Source: Seison nebaliae (lineage: Eukaryota > Rotifera > Pararotatoria > Seisonacea > Seisonidae). Taken from it: a DNA stretch of 56,786 nucleotides. The stretch spans positions 1 to 56,786 of the forward strand of contig JALJEE010002383.1 of the NCBI GenBank assembly GCA_023231475.1, read 5' to 3'. The translations under genes were made by a program, and so were the position numbers. Below the pieces are notes generated by a model. The model made no database searches. It was not told the DNA's origin and saw only the letters and a list, made by a program, of their open reading frames with translations. Every line of letters begins with the position of its first letter. The stretch's first letter is position 1. Shown piece after piece: positions 25,781-38,100 of this stretch.

Positions 25781-28095
25781 TTAATAATTTTTGATTATCT
25801 GATTTGCCATCAATTCTGATCGGAGAATTTTTATGTCTTTCTCAGCTTGATTTCTCAACTAAAAACTCAATTAAATCAGATAAGATTGAATAATAAAGAA
25901 GTGAACTCGAATTTCCAATGCCAATTTCAGTTTACTATAAGTTAATTTCGTTTTCGCTCCCATCAAATTCTGTTCAGCTGTTGTTGGATCGATGCGTGCC
26001 GAGTGATTCTTCTGAAGGAGAAATATTTATTGATATAAACTTGAAATATTTCTGAATAACTTTTCCTAGATCAACTTGTCTGGAAGTTAGACTTCCGTTC
26101 AACGACAAAGTAGATCCGGTGTGTCCTGTGAAATTATTATTTCCATTCGACGGAACCGATTCTTTCGCTGCTTTTAATTTCCGATAAGTTGATCGAAGTA
26201 AATTTTCTTGACGATTCACTTCAGCTTCTTTTGGAGGAGTTTTCCTTTTCTCTTCAAAATATTTCTTCTTCCACGGCTCTCGACCTTCAAATGAGAATGT
26301 GAATAAATTATAGATACTTCCCACCTACCTGTTTTACGACGAAGTGTTAATTTTTGTTCTAGAGCCTTCAACCTTTTCACCAAATCCTCTTCGTCTTGTC
26401 GAAGCAGTCTGTTTTGTTCATGCATCTTACGCACTCCTTCGGCAACATAATCTCCTATTATTAGAATAGTATTGGAAATAAATTATTATTCTATTATCGG
26501 ATATCTGAAATAAACAATAACCGTTATCACTCTCCAAATATTTGTCCCATTCATTTTTTCCCTCACTACAATCATCCACATTTTATCCATTAAAAAAAAC
26601 GGAAATTTAAACTTTCTCAATTCTTTCACATACTTCCTGTCCACATATCCACGATAACTAGATTGTATGATTAGAGCTGCTTCTTCTTCTCGACGACGAT
26701 GACTAAAGAAGATTTATAATTACAATTTCTTTTCCTACCAAAACAATTAACTTCAATTCTGACGGAGTTGTACTAATTGTGGTACGATCGATTTCTGAAT
26801 AATCACCTAAATTTACAACAGAATTTCAATAAATTTTTATTAAAGAAATTGATAGATCATCAATCATAAAATAAATGTTACACTTTGGTTCTCGAAGTCA
26901 CTGTATCTTAATGAAAGGAAGTCATTCATCGAATGAATGTTAAAGAGAAATGAAGAAAGTGAGGAAAATGACGATAACAAACAAGTGAAAAATATTGATC
27001 GAAAAATTTACCTGAATTATTCGTGAAATTATTAGAAGTTCGTTTTTTGTCAAAATTTGTTTGAGATTGGTCATGTCGATTTGTAATGTTATTTTGTGAA
27101 TTCGAATGTTGTTGTTGAACTGCAGTAGATTGATGAATGTCTTCAAGATTTCCGGAGTTGTTTTTTGACGATGAAATACTGTTCAATTTTGAATAAGTTC
27201 GTCGATTTAAGTCTGACCGATTGGAGAATGTGGTTTGTGAATAATAATTGGAATCGAATTTCTTTCGACCGTTAGTAAATTGACGATCTTCGCTTATCCA
27301 TCGTTTGTTCGCTGAGCGTTTGATTATGGTACGTCGTTTGTCGATTGAAGATGGATTAGATGTAATAACTGTGTTATTTGTTGAGGAGAAGGTAGCGTCT
27401 AATAGATGAGGGAAAGTGAAAAGGTGAGAACCATAAAGAAATCGTTAAAATGGAAAATATGTTCGATTCGTTGAAAATCAACAGCAGGAAAAATGTTTAA
27501 AAGAAGTATTCTATTTCAAACTAGAAGATGAAATTTGAGGGTGCTCATTCCTTTGAATTATAAATAGACATACCTCCAGTTAAATAATCTGAATGTTTTC
27601 CTTCTAATAAGAAGATTTCTGGTGCTGAACTCTAATTGAATGACAGTTAAGAACAAAGTAACTGAATTGTAGAGTAACTGTTGGTGGTCGAAATGCTTTT
27701 GCTTTCAATTCCTTCTCTTGCTTCTTTTTAACAATAGTGAAACATCTGCCCACACTTCGAACAAAAACATAATTTCTGGGTAACGACACATCTTCACCAC
27801 ATTGATATTCAATCTCTTCGCGCAATTGCTCAATTAATATGTAAGGGGGGACACTGGATTATATATGGAATAAGATGAATTTGGTATAAAAATAATTGAT
27901 AGAAAGAAAATTGAACCGAATAAATCCTTGTGAAATGCATTGATCCATAGAATCGTTGAGTGCTAGATTATATTGGCGTCTCCATAACGATTGCGGCATA
28001 ACATAAACATGAAGATCAATCAGATTATCCGACGATGGACGATCGGTCGTTGGTTGAATAGGATATTGATAATCATTTCTCACATCCGACATCAT
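25781..28095 (-). CDS. SPATA1: SPATA1-like protein with IQ-type motif
   Basis: Start at 28095. RPSSDNLIDLHVYVMPQSLW and NYVFVRSVGRCFTIVKKKQE match SPATA1 (ELVELHVFYVPEGSW; KFLFLKCIGNNLAVVKEKQE). The C-terminal coiled coil PWKKKYFEEKRKTP and DPTTAEQNLMGAKTKL, ending with the helix LRNQAEKDIKILRSE and stop at 25781, also matches. Between them lies a Ser/Asn-rich linker (about 27420-26930) and an exon reading RREEEAALIIQSSYRGYV, an IQ-type calmodulin-binding motif I do not recall from vertebrate SPATA1. At least eight exons; borders are approximate. SPATA1 is testis-associated with no firm biochemical role. Confidence 0.75.
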
Positions 28096-29022
28096 TACCC
28101 AAAAGTTATAAATTTTATTTCTTCACTTTCAAACGCAAATAAAATAATAACTCTATTGATTACCGAGATTGTAGGAATTGGTAACAACACACAAATATAA
28201 AAAAGAAACAAGGACAATTAAATATTTAATTTTGGAAGTTCTTCCAAGTGTGAATGAAAGAAATCTTTCATCACTATTTTCTAATTCAAAAATTACGAGT
28301 CGCAATAGAGACCGAGTTCACCAACATTTTAATTTCTCTTTCTCCCACCATAATGTATCATTTATGGCGCAGTCCATTTCTCACAAGAAAAAAAACATGT
28401 ACGTCGACATCAATTTTTACGAAAACATATCACCTTTATTCTAAATCTCAAAGAGCGATGACCTATGTAGCGAATAACTATTCTTTTTTCTTGAAATTCT
28501 CATAAAAAATATTTCATCGAAATTGATATTCGGAATAATATATTCCGCTCATTCTCACATTATCGACAAATAAATGTCAAGTTACTATGTTTACCTTTAA
28601 TTGTCGTATAACTTCTCTTCCGAACTGTGTCATCACCATCAATTCCTTATTTTCACCATTAATTTTTAAAATATTTTTAGATATAAAAAAAATGCATCAT
28701 CATACTATGATTATACAACAATTGCTCTCATTACTTTATCTAGTAATTAAATTTAAATATACGTTTTTAGTCAAATTATAAGTAAATGTATCATATTTTC
28801 TATAAAATACACAAGGAAGTATGAAACTGAATTTTTGACGGACAGCTCAAAAGAAAATTTCATAAATAAATAATGAATAAGGTAAATACGTCTATCGTAT
28901 ACAATGAATATCAAAATTTGTTTATAGGTGTAGAATATCGATTTTAAAGAAAAGATTTTTCGCTAAAATTCTTTTATTATTTGTATAGAAAATAACAAAC
29001 TAAATAATATTTGAATTGAAAA
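28096..29022. other. Intergenic region
   Basis: AT-rich DNA upstream of the SPATA1-like gene. Open frames here (for example about 28180-28505) have biased composition and no domain. Nothing supported. Confidence 0.5.
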
Positions 29023-29240
29023 TTATAGAAATTTTTGGAACTGGGAACCAGTCGTCGTTTGCTTAGCTTCCACGTCCTTTATCGTTGTTTTCGTTAGAAA
29101 GTACAACAATATCTTTCGGGATTGCTGCTAAAGGCAACAATCATTTAATTTTTATTCGAAACTCTCATTAAACCAAACTAAATTGTATTACTTCTCTTTG
29201 AGGAGAAACAGAGAATATCACATTTGAACAGCTGACTTTT
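29023..29240 (-). CDS. Possible 3' exons of an unrecognised gene
   Basis: On the minus strand, a frame containing VIFSVSPQRE ends at a GT donor at 29191. After a 64-nt intron with a TTGCCTTTAG acceptor it continues in phase 0 through 29127-29023 (34 codons: QQSRKILLYF... ending QKFL) to a stop. Splice signals and phase agree, but the upstream exon is not resolved and no family is recognised. It could be coincidental. Confidence 0.3.
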
Positions 29241-29276
29241 TATCCAGCTTTGGGCATTGTTTTGGTGGCAGCGTCT

Positions 29277-29372
29277 TCCCTAGTGTGAGTATAACTCAAA
29301 TTTAACTATTTTTTTATAAAAAAAAAAGAGTCTATAAGATTTAGTCGATATTGACTCAAAACTAAGCTAGAA
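29277..29372. repeat. Direct repeat, copy 1, flanking a GC-richer island
   Basis: About 90 bp (TCCCTAGTGTGAGTATAACT ... GATATTGACTCAAAACT) recurs in the same direction at 30986-31062 with about 85% identity. The two copies bracket about 1.6 kb. On the minus strand each copy ends in CACWYTAG|GGA, a splice-acceptor-like end. Confidence 0.85.
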
Positions 29373-29639
29373 ATTACACCCAAAGAATAAATTGATTAAT
29401 AAAATTTTCGGGCAATTAAATCAGAATAGTAATAATTGATCGAAATCAGTCACCATAAAAGACTTTTTCTATAAAATGAATTTCGCGGATATAGTTCGTT
29501 TTTCGTAATTTACCCATATTGGGACTGCATTTGAAAAAATAATATAAACAAACTGATTTTGTGAATAAAAGTTTATATCAATCTTTCATTAAAGTCTGTC
29601 ATTAACTCTTCGTCATCTGTTCAATAAATTACGTCTTTT

Positions 29640-30985
29640 CTACTGTTATTCTGGAAAGCACCTTTCAGGTCAAAAAGCAGGTAAGCAGGTCATGCAAAAT
29701 CTTCACTCAATAATCAACGAGATTCCTCCCGACCAATTTCTCAAAAACGAAAACCAAGACGAATGTGGTAGTTGCAACCGGCAACCCGTTCTGGCTATTC
29801 CGTCGCCGGAGAAACAAACCGGTCCTCCGTTCAGTGATGATCACTACGTCAACCGAAGTCTCCTCATTCCTTTGTCAATCGAATCTGGATTTCGTCAAAT
29901 TGTAGCGTATGAGAGGCCGAAAGAATGACGATGCTCCGAATACATCCCGTTCATTCATTATCGTTGTTCGGTCGACAATCTACAACGATTTCTTAATCCG
30001 GAACTTTGGCATGAGAGAATTCATATCCGTTTTTTTCTCTTCTACCACCAACGATTTTCTAAAAGAGAGATGTATTGAGTGCGTCGTAAACTCTTCAGAT
30101 GTTTTGTTGACTATCCACGCTCCTTCTCTTCCTATTCTCGCTTCTTCTTCCTCCACCAGGATCATCTCATTTATCAAGCTCCTCATTTTCATCTTCATAT
30201 ACATCTTTATGACATAACTATCCCTCCATTTTACCTTTTTTCATCTGTATTACTTTCAACATCCGAATCGAAGAAATTGTCACTTGTCTCATTCAATTCA
30301 CATGGACCGTCAAAACTATGTTCGAGCTTACCATTTATCTTACATCATGAGCCTTTTTTTCATTCAAGAATCCTGGCCCATCTCTCCGTATCCGAACTGG
30401 CTCTCATCGGAGACTTATCGTCTTGTTTCTCTCGACGCGACGGTCCTCGTGTTCTTTTACGAATCTCTAACCGCTGGGGACATCTATGATTTCCGAAGAT
30501 GTTGGAGACTGAAGTGGAAGAGATCGTGAGTGTGATTGTGCTGTGTGAGAAGCAGCTGAGAAATTAGTGAGGAGTTGCATTAGTTGGAACGAGTCGAACG
30601 AGTTGTAATCACAGTCGTTATAAAACTTGAAGCGTTGTATCAGAGATTCTTGGATTATATTTGCAGTTTTGCAATAGTTTCGACCCACTGTTGTCCAAAG
30701 ATCGTCCTTCATTCTCTCTACTTTCATCACATTTCCGTTCACATCTGGAGATTGATAGAAATAGTTCAAACCAAATTCTCGATTGGTTGAGTAGTCCCGA
30801 ATCGGGACTCTCGATTGGGGACTCCCGATTTTTTTGTAACAGCGAATGGTACTTAACAGATACAAGACGAGCTTTTATTCTTCTCCTCCACAATTCGCTT
30901 ATAGAGCCGAGGTGTCCATCCGATTCTCATTATTTTCCACACATTATTCTTCGAAGCCGAAGCACATCATACCCAGTTACATGCA
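29640..30985. other. GC-richer island of unknown origin
   Basis: Between the two direct repeats the base composition rises well above the surrounding ~30% GC, for example around 29760-29990 and 30400-30900. Several overlapping open frames of 64-136 codons occur on both strands: 29692-29928 plus starts MQNLHSIINEIPPDQF; 30079-30489 plus; 30467-30865 minus. None shows a domain I recognise, and the dual-strand openness is partly a consequence of composition. It may be an inserted element, a transferred segment or a diverged gene. A perfect 8-bp stem AGTCCCGA/TCGGGACT lies near 30796. Confidence 0.5.
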
Positions 30986-31062
30986 TTCCCTAATGTGAGT
31001 ATAACTGAAACTATTTTTTTATAGAAAAAAATGAGTCTATAACATTTAATCGATATTGACTC
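30986..31062. repeat. Direct repeat, copy 2
   Basis: Second copy of the ~90-bp repeat at 29277-29372. On the minus strand this copy begins with GTAAGT (a consensus donor) near 31065 and ends CACATTAG, so it has the form of a complete short intron. Confidence 0.8.
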
Positions 31063-32795
31063 AAAACTTACAAGGGAATGGTACGCATTCGCATCCGCCG
31101 TTTTACTCCAAAAAAATCATGAAGATAGGAAAAATAAAGCAAAAGGGATGTGGAAAAAAATTTTAAGAAAATTCTTTTCATGCATATTATTGCACCAAAT
31201 GTACAAGTCTATCAACAAAGTTAATATTGCACCGACTTTTCAAAAAATTATGCAGGAAGAATGCTTTATTAATTGTTACTCTATATTCTAACAATATCTA
31301 TCTAACTATATTGTAAATATAAGAAGGTTTAGATCAATATGAACGATTTTATTTATATATGTATTCTTATAGTATAATATGAAAGTGACGAAGTTATGAA
31401 TAAGCGAAAAACGTTTTGAAATTGATGGTATGATAAGAGAAAGGGATAGTATAAGAAAAACTAAAATTATAATCCGAGTAGCTATAAGCGAGATTAATAA
31501 GAATTTAAATTATTTAATTAATATTTATGAATTATTTCATTCTTGTATAGTTTTGGTTCCATTTTGTTTGTTTTCGTTTGGATAATAATTTGATTAACAT
31601 CAGTTTGATTAAAATTTCATTTATATCTAATAATAAACGATAATTTATAATGAAAATTAAAGATTGCAATCGGATTGCAAAATAAAGTATCATGATACTA
31701 ACCTATTAAGATTAGAATTAATTTCAACTGGTTACCATTTTTCAGTTTCTTAACTTTTGCATTTTTTTTGTCTATCCATCGCTTTCTGCTGTTGTTATTT
31801 TCGATATCTACTTTATTCTTTTTTGAACTTGATATGTTAATGTTTTCAAGTAAACAAAATACCGAATTTAACTTTTTAATGAAATGGTCAATTATTTCAA
31901 TGTTTTTATCGTTTAGTGTTCGAATGTGTCGTAAGTCTTTGATAGCTAAATCAATTTCTTCATTCATTTCCAGAGAATTATAAATATATATATATTTTCA
32001 ATTTTTTATGAAAATCACGTAAGTTAATGGATGAACAAATAATATGTATAAATATATAATACCAAATATCATATTATGAACATTATATGTTCCAATATCA
32101 GTTCGTTAATTACATTTCAAGTAGAATGTTCCTATTAAGTAATGTTTTTATTCTACAAGTACTAAAAATTTTTCTTCAATTTGTAGTATGAGACCGGAAG
32201 TGTGATAAGATGACAAATTAAACTATGAAATTTTATATTATAATATATTATCATTTTATCTAACAATGTGGACAACGAGGTCAATCTTTATGATGATGAT
32301 GATAATGATTTATTTATGTTTTTTTCGAGTTGATGCGGTACAAACATTCTCATTTAGTGAACAAGAAGAAAACTTATAAATAATATTAATAATTCCTCAC
32401 AATCCCTAACAATGTTGGAAGTTACCGCGAAACAAAAATTTTTCAATTATAAACTTTACTTTAGTTCTTAAAATTATCGAGAATATCACCGTGACAATTC
32501 TTGTTTCGTAATTTTCTCCCTGCCATTTCAAACTGAAAATTTGAAATATAGAAATTAGAAAAATTGATTCAGACTGTTTGTATTCAGACATTGTGACAAC
32601 TAATGTGACAACAAACATTATATTGATTCAGATATAATTATTAACAGTAAAATAGAACACCCGATAAAACTATTCATTCATAAAATTGATAACAAAAATA
32701 ATATATATATATATAAATCACAAATATTATTTAAATATAATAAGGGAAAATTAATAAATCTCTGTGTAATGTTTTCGTTGTTATAACATCCTTGT
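31063..32795. other. Long AT-rich region, one doubtful small frame
   Basis: No supported gene in about 1.7 kb. A minus-strand frame at 31967-31698 (89 codons, Lys/Asn-rich, starting MNEEIDLAIKDLRH) could be a small protein but has no domain, and its composition is that of AT-rich DNA. Short AT runs lie near 31983 and 32701. Confidence 0.4.
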
Positions 32796-33336
32796 TCATA
32801 GAACTAAATTTTTTAACCATTGTTCATACTTCTTATCTAAATTACCCGAACTACGTGCTCGTCCAACATCTCCACAATCAGCATTTTTTAAAACAGCTGC
32901 TCCTTCTTCTCCCGGAGAATTCATCGTACTTAATTCTCCACCGTCAGCTCCTTCTGGAGAAGCAGTTGTACCGGTTATTGATTTTGTTGTTGTCACATCT
33001 TGTTTAGCAGTTGTTGAAACATCTACCTTTATTACTGTTGTTGTTGTTGCTGCTGCAACTGTTGCTATTGTGGTTGCTACTGTTGTTGCATCATCGTCGT
33101 CATCGCTGAGAACTGAGAGGAAATAATTGTAATGTTACATTAAATTTGACACGATTATTAACCCGAAGTAATTCCTCCTATTGCTCCTCCTAGGGCACCT
33201 GTTATCACTAATGCAAATATAATTCCGAATAAAATCAGAATACTAGCTGGTCTTCTTTTTTTATTAGTTCTGCAAAAGATTTAATGAAAAATAAAGAAGG
33301 TGTTTTTAAAAACTTATCTCCTACGATTTGAAACAT
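32796..33336 (-). CDS. Unrecognised small single-pass membrane protein, Thr/Ala-rich
   Basis: Three exons (33336-33314, 33269-33163, 33112-32796) join in phase to about 148 residues. After a short basic N-terminus (KTNKKRRP) comes one hydrophobic segment, SILILFGIIFALVITG, running into a glycine-rich GALGGAIGG. Then follow an acidic DDDDD, a Thr/Ala/Val-rich stretch that could be O-glycosylated, and a charged end (YEQWLKNLVL). The basic flank suggests the N-terminus stays cytosolic (type II topology). Introns are 44 and 50 nt. No family recognised. Confidence 0.6.
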
Positions 33337-33647
33337 TGCGCATGAAGTCAAATTTTGCTTCTCAATATTTCTTTCCAAAATTAAGAGACTTTAATATTTC
33401 CTTAGGATAGTCAGTGATGACGACTTCTATGATGTAATACTTCAAATCAAGTACGATAACACTGTAAATACATTAAATGATCAATGTCATTAATTATAGA
33501 TTTTTAATTTTCAGTTGATAACTTGACGTAATCAGTCGATGTACCCCAAGCAAGTGTATACACGCAATATTGTCGAATGTTGTTTTAAACATAAAGGAAA
33601 GATCGATTGGGGGACATATCTTAATCCTATATAAAAATTTTGTAGAA

Positions 33648-34083
33648 GACAGTTCTCAACTCAAAAATAGAACAGTTCTCAACCTATTTTATATGTTTCC
33701 GGACAGAAACTATAATCAATTGAAATAAAATTTTGGATGAAGAATTTTAAAAATTATTAAGAAATGACGTTTCTATGGAATCTAACATCATTCTATTATA
33801 TTGTTGATTAGATAGAAAAACTTATGAATCTTGTAAACTTACCCACATGATTATAAAACAGTTCAAAAATTAATTCAAGAATTATCGTAATTATACGTAA
33901 ATCACTATCAGCTGGATAGATTTTGATGTACTTATACAATCTTCACTATGTTTTGAGGTTGAGAACTGTCCAAAAAGTACATGAAAGAATGAGAACTGTC
34001 CGAAATGTTAATAAAAGATTGAGAAATGTCCGGAAGAATAAGAAATAGGTTGAAAATGTCCTATTTTTGATTTGAGAACTGTC
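33648..34083. mobile_element. Foldback (MITE-like) element built of ~30-bp modules
   Basis: The left end reads GACAGTTCTCAACTCAAAAA and the right end is its near-perfect reverse complement (TTTTTGATTTGAGAACTGTC). Inward from the right end the word GAGAACTGTCC recurs about every 30 bp (near 33963, 33994, 34021, 34050), and inverted copies lie in the left arm. No coding capacity. Inverted termini with internal modules fit a non-autonomous DNA transposon or foldback element; no target duplication is obvious. The inverted match may extend outward with lower similarity to about 33632 and 34105. Confidence 0.65.
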
Positions 34084-35103
34084 GTATACAAATCTTATTT
34101 TAGTGCCACGATCAGTCCGGTGACCGAAAGATCTAATAAAAACCTAAAACTAAAAGGATATGTTAATCAAATTTCTCAAATTGTTTAATCAATATTAGTC
34201 AAATTTCCTTTCAATGTCGACCACTCTATTAGATTATTATCATAGGTAAAATTTAATGTAAAATTAGAATCAGTCGACTACATAATTTATTTCGTCAAAT
34301 TTCTGAAAGATCACAATTCTGTAATTATTATGGCTTTTGTTTATTTGCAAACACTTTGTATATTATTTATTCTTTGATATGTTAAGGGAGATTAAGGATT
34401 TATTTTCAAAAAATTAAGTTGATTTATTAACCACAGATATGTTTCTGATTCTAATTTGTTGATCTTCAATTCTTTCATTGAAAGAATATGTTAATAGAAA
34501 AGGATTTTTTTGAGTATGTTAACTAATTTATTTATTAGAAAATAAAGAATATGAAAATAAGAAGCATTGTTGATGGTTATGTCCATTAAGGATAAGTGAA
34601 AATACTAAATGAAAGAGTTGAGACAACAGATATGAAAATTAATTGATTTTTGATAAATCTTAATTAGAACGGCTTATTGAGATAGATTGAAAAAGATAAA
34701 TAGATGAGATAAATTTCTTGAAGGAAATTATTATTGAGAAGAGAAATGATAATAATTTGCATAACTAAAAATGAAATTGGGTAAGGAGAGAACATAACAA
34801 ATTTAGTTTGGTAGTGAGAGGTACTTTATAAGAATTCGTCAATTATGATTATTGTCTATCAATTTAATCATCGATACAACTTCCGTTCAAACTGCTGCGC
34901 TAAAAAAGAAAAAGAAAAAAATGAATTAACTTCAAGATAAAATAAAGGTTTCAAAGGGGTCTTTGTTGGCAGGAAAAATTAGTATTAATAGTTAAAATAA
35001 TTTTTTAAGAGAATTATTAACGATGTTAGTTTTGAGTGCACAAGATTGCTACTAAATGATAAGGAGAGTTGATATTTTGGTAAAAATTTAGCAGCAAAAC
35101 CTG
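34084..35103. other. AT-rich region downstream of the myosin gene
   Basis: About 1 kb with no supported gene. It should contain the polyadenylation region for the distal myosin 3' exon. Confidence 0.5.
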
Positions 35104-35184
35104 TTATTGTTGTGGCGGTTGTGAGATAGCACGACTGGAGAAGCTAGTGCGCCGTTGACGAGCGTATGAAGGTGCACGATCCGG
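35104..35184 (-). CDS. Mhc: Myosin heavy chain distal alternative 3' exon (tail B)
   Basis: Preceded by TTTTATAG and phase 0, it encodes 26 residues starting [15 protein letters not shown] and ending QPPQQ before a stop. It follows the common exon that ends SRMSPA at 36097. Rich in Arg and Ser, like the non-helical tailpiece of other muscle myosins. Alternative to tail A at 35874-35951. Confidence 0.8.
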   Translation of the reverse strand, partial: PDRAPSYARQRRTSFSSRAISQPPQQ

Positions 35185-38100
35185 CTATAAAACAAAAGAA
35201 GATTTAATGTTAAGTAGAATTAGATCAAAATTATATTTTAATCTTACATCATCAAAATGGAAAATACGTTGTATAAAGAAGAAGCTGGAAAGCAAGTTTG
35301 ATGAAAGAATTCACGCTTACCTCCGTGAAAGAATAAGTAGCGATAAGGTAATAAATGAAAAAGTTTCTTTTTGCAAACTTCTTCGTTTCCCATCTCAATG
35401 AAGACCAGAATATTGCGATTGCACGGGGATTTGAGAAAAGATTTCCGCTCTCGGAACTTTGCTCAAGAGAGATGGATTTTGGAGAAATAATGATGGATTT
35501 GAATGCGAAAAAATGAATAGAAAAATTTCAACACAAATCATTTATTGATTCGAATGAAAGCGTAAAATAGATGCTTAGATAACTTATTTGTTTCTTTTTT
35601 AGCATAAATGAAGAAATAGCATTAGATGAGAGAGATTGGGAAAGTAATAAATTAATTACTGTAACGGGTTAGGAGAGAAGGAAAATGAATTCGAATGAGT
35701 AATAAGAGTGAATAGAAGGAGAGCTGTTCTCTTCTAATCTAAATTAATTTAGTAATAAGTTCAGGTTATCTTTATGTTGTGTTTGGTTGTGAGTGAGTTT
35801 ATTGTGAGTGTGTGTGTGTGTGTGTTTTTTTTAAGATTAATAGATTGGTGAGTTCTTCCTTTCAAGAATGCTCTCACATATCGCGAGCCATTGAACGTCG
35901 AATAGATGTAGAACGGATGGTTCGTACAGACGACATTCGATCACCGTCCGGCTAAACAGAGGAAGAAGGAATTGATAAATAATATTATTAAACAGGTTCC
36001 TTTCACCGAAATTTGAAAGAGTTAAATTTTAGTATTTTAGGAATAATATGTCCGATAACCTTATATGGCAAATCATTAAAAATGAAGGTTACTAACAGCT
36101 GGTGACATTCTCGATGTGACAACGCTTTGTGAAACAGATGTACGGTTCTTAGCCCGTAATTTGCTTAATTGATTTTCAGCCATATCAGCACGTTCTTCCG
36201 CGTCTTCTAATTCATGTTGTACCTTTCGATATTTAGCCAAGTTCATGGCAGCAATTTCTTCCTAAAACACATTTAATATAAAGAAGAATATCGATTTTTT
36301 GAAAATTCGGCAAATTAAAGAAATTTTTCCTAACGGCTTCCTCAACTTGTCGTTTGTATGTCTTGATTTTCTGGTTCAATTTCTCAACAAGATCTTGTAA
36401 TCGTTCTTGGTTCTTGCGATCTTCCTCCATCTGGAACATTAATTCCTTAACACGTCGTTCGGCTTTGTGCGCAGCCTTGGCGGTCTCCTGATGAATACGT
36501 TGTTCATTCTCTAATTCTGTCTCGACTTCACGAATCTATCATAAAGACAGTGTTTGTAGAATTATTTGATAAATTAGGAACTAACTCGTTGTTCCAATTT
36601 GGCGATTATACGTTTGCCTCCCTTAAGAGCATTAGCTTCAGCTTCATCTAATCGTACTTGTAATTCGTGAACTTGTTGTTCCAATGCTTTACGTAATCGT
36701 TCGATATGAAGAGCGTGTTCTTGTTCTTGACGTAACTCTTCAGCCAATCGTGAGGCATCACTGGCAGCTTTCTTTGCCTTCTCTTCCGACGATTTAAGTT
36801 CATTAATCGTATCTTCCAAGTCAGCTTGCATTGCTTGGAGATCACCTTCCAGTTTACGTTTATGTGCTGATAGATTGGCATTATAGGCAGCTAATTCACT
36901 AATACGATCGGCAGCTTCATGTAATTCCAATTCGGCTGCTTTTCGGGCACGTTCAGCTTGTTCCAAAGCTGTTCGTAATTCTTCCACTTCACTTGCCATC
37001 ATTAATGCACGTCGTTCAGCAGCAGCTGCTTGTTCACGTGCTTCTTCTCGTGATCTTTGTTCCTCCTCAACTTGATGTTGAAGATCCATAATTTGATCTT
37101 GTAATTTCTTGATACTGTGATGGAGATCGGCATTCGTTCGATTCGAATGATCTAATGCTATTTCTAATTCGTTGACATCGCCTTCCAATTTCTTCTTTTG
37201 ACGAAGAGCGTCTTGTTTGCCCTTTGATTCAGCTTCTAAACTGGCTTGCATCGATTCCATTGCCCGTGCATGATTCTTGCGAGTCGATTCGAATTCTTCT
37301 TCCTTCTCTTGTAATCGACGATCAATCTCCGTTCGAACTTGTGCTAATTCTAAAGTGATTCGTTGAACCTTAGCTTCTTCTTGTTCGAGAGCTCCTTCTG
37401 CTTCTTCGAGTGCCGCTTGTAATTCTTCTTTCTCTAATTCTAAACGTTTTCGTTGTTTCTCCAACTCGTGGACGTTCTTTCCACCTTCACCCAATTGATC
37501 GGTAAGATCTTGAATCTCTTCTGCCAAATTCTTATTCTCTCGTTTCAATAATTCGATTTGTTCCAACGTTTCTTCATGTTGAGTACGCAATTTGAATAAT
37601 TCGGTCGAATACATTCGAGTTTCTTTTTGAGATGCCTCCAATTCAAAGGTAATATCTTCACACTTCTTCTTCCATTCGCAAATGAGTTTGTCGAATTGAC
37701 GTTGTTTCTTCTCCATCGATGCGGCATTGGCATTGGCACGTTCTACATCGATCATCAAATCTTCGACTTCTCCTTGTAATCGTTGTTTCGTCTTTTCCAA
37801 TGAATTACATTTCGACAGTGCTTGATCCACTTGCTCTTCAGCCTCAGCCAATTTCTGTGCAAGTTTTCGTTTAGCTTCTTCCAATTCTTCAGCACGTGCG
37901 ATTCCTTCAGTTTCATATCGAGTTCGCCACTGTTGTGCTTCGTTCGATAATCGAGTAACATTCTTTTGTAATTCCAATTTGGATTCGGCTTCTTCTTCCA
38001 ATTGAATTCGAGTAGAATCCAAATCAGCTGTTACGTTGCGTAATTGAGATTGTAATCCGTTTCGGGTACGTGTCTCTTCATCCAAGTTACGTTTGGCTTC

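Noticed and set aside
30079..30529. Plus-strand frames of 81-136 codons in the GC-richer island
   Set aside because: Several frames on both strands are open at once and none shows a domain; kept only as part of the island description.
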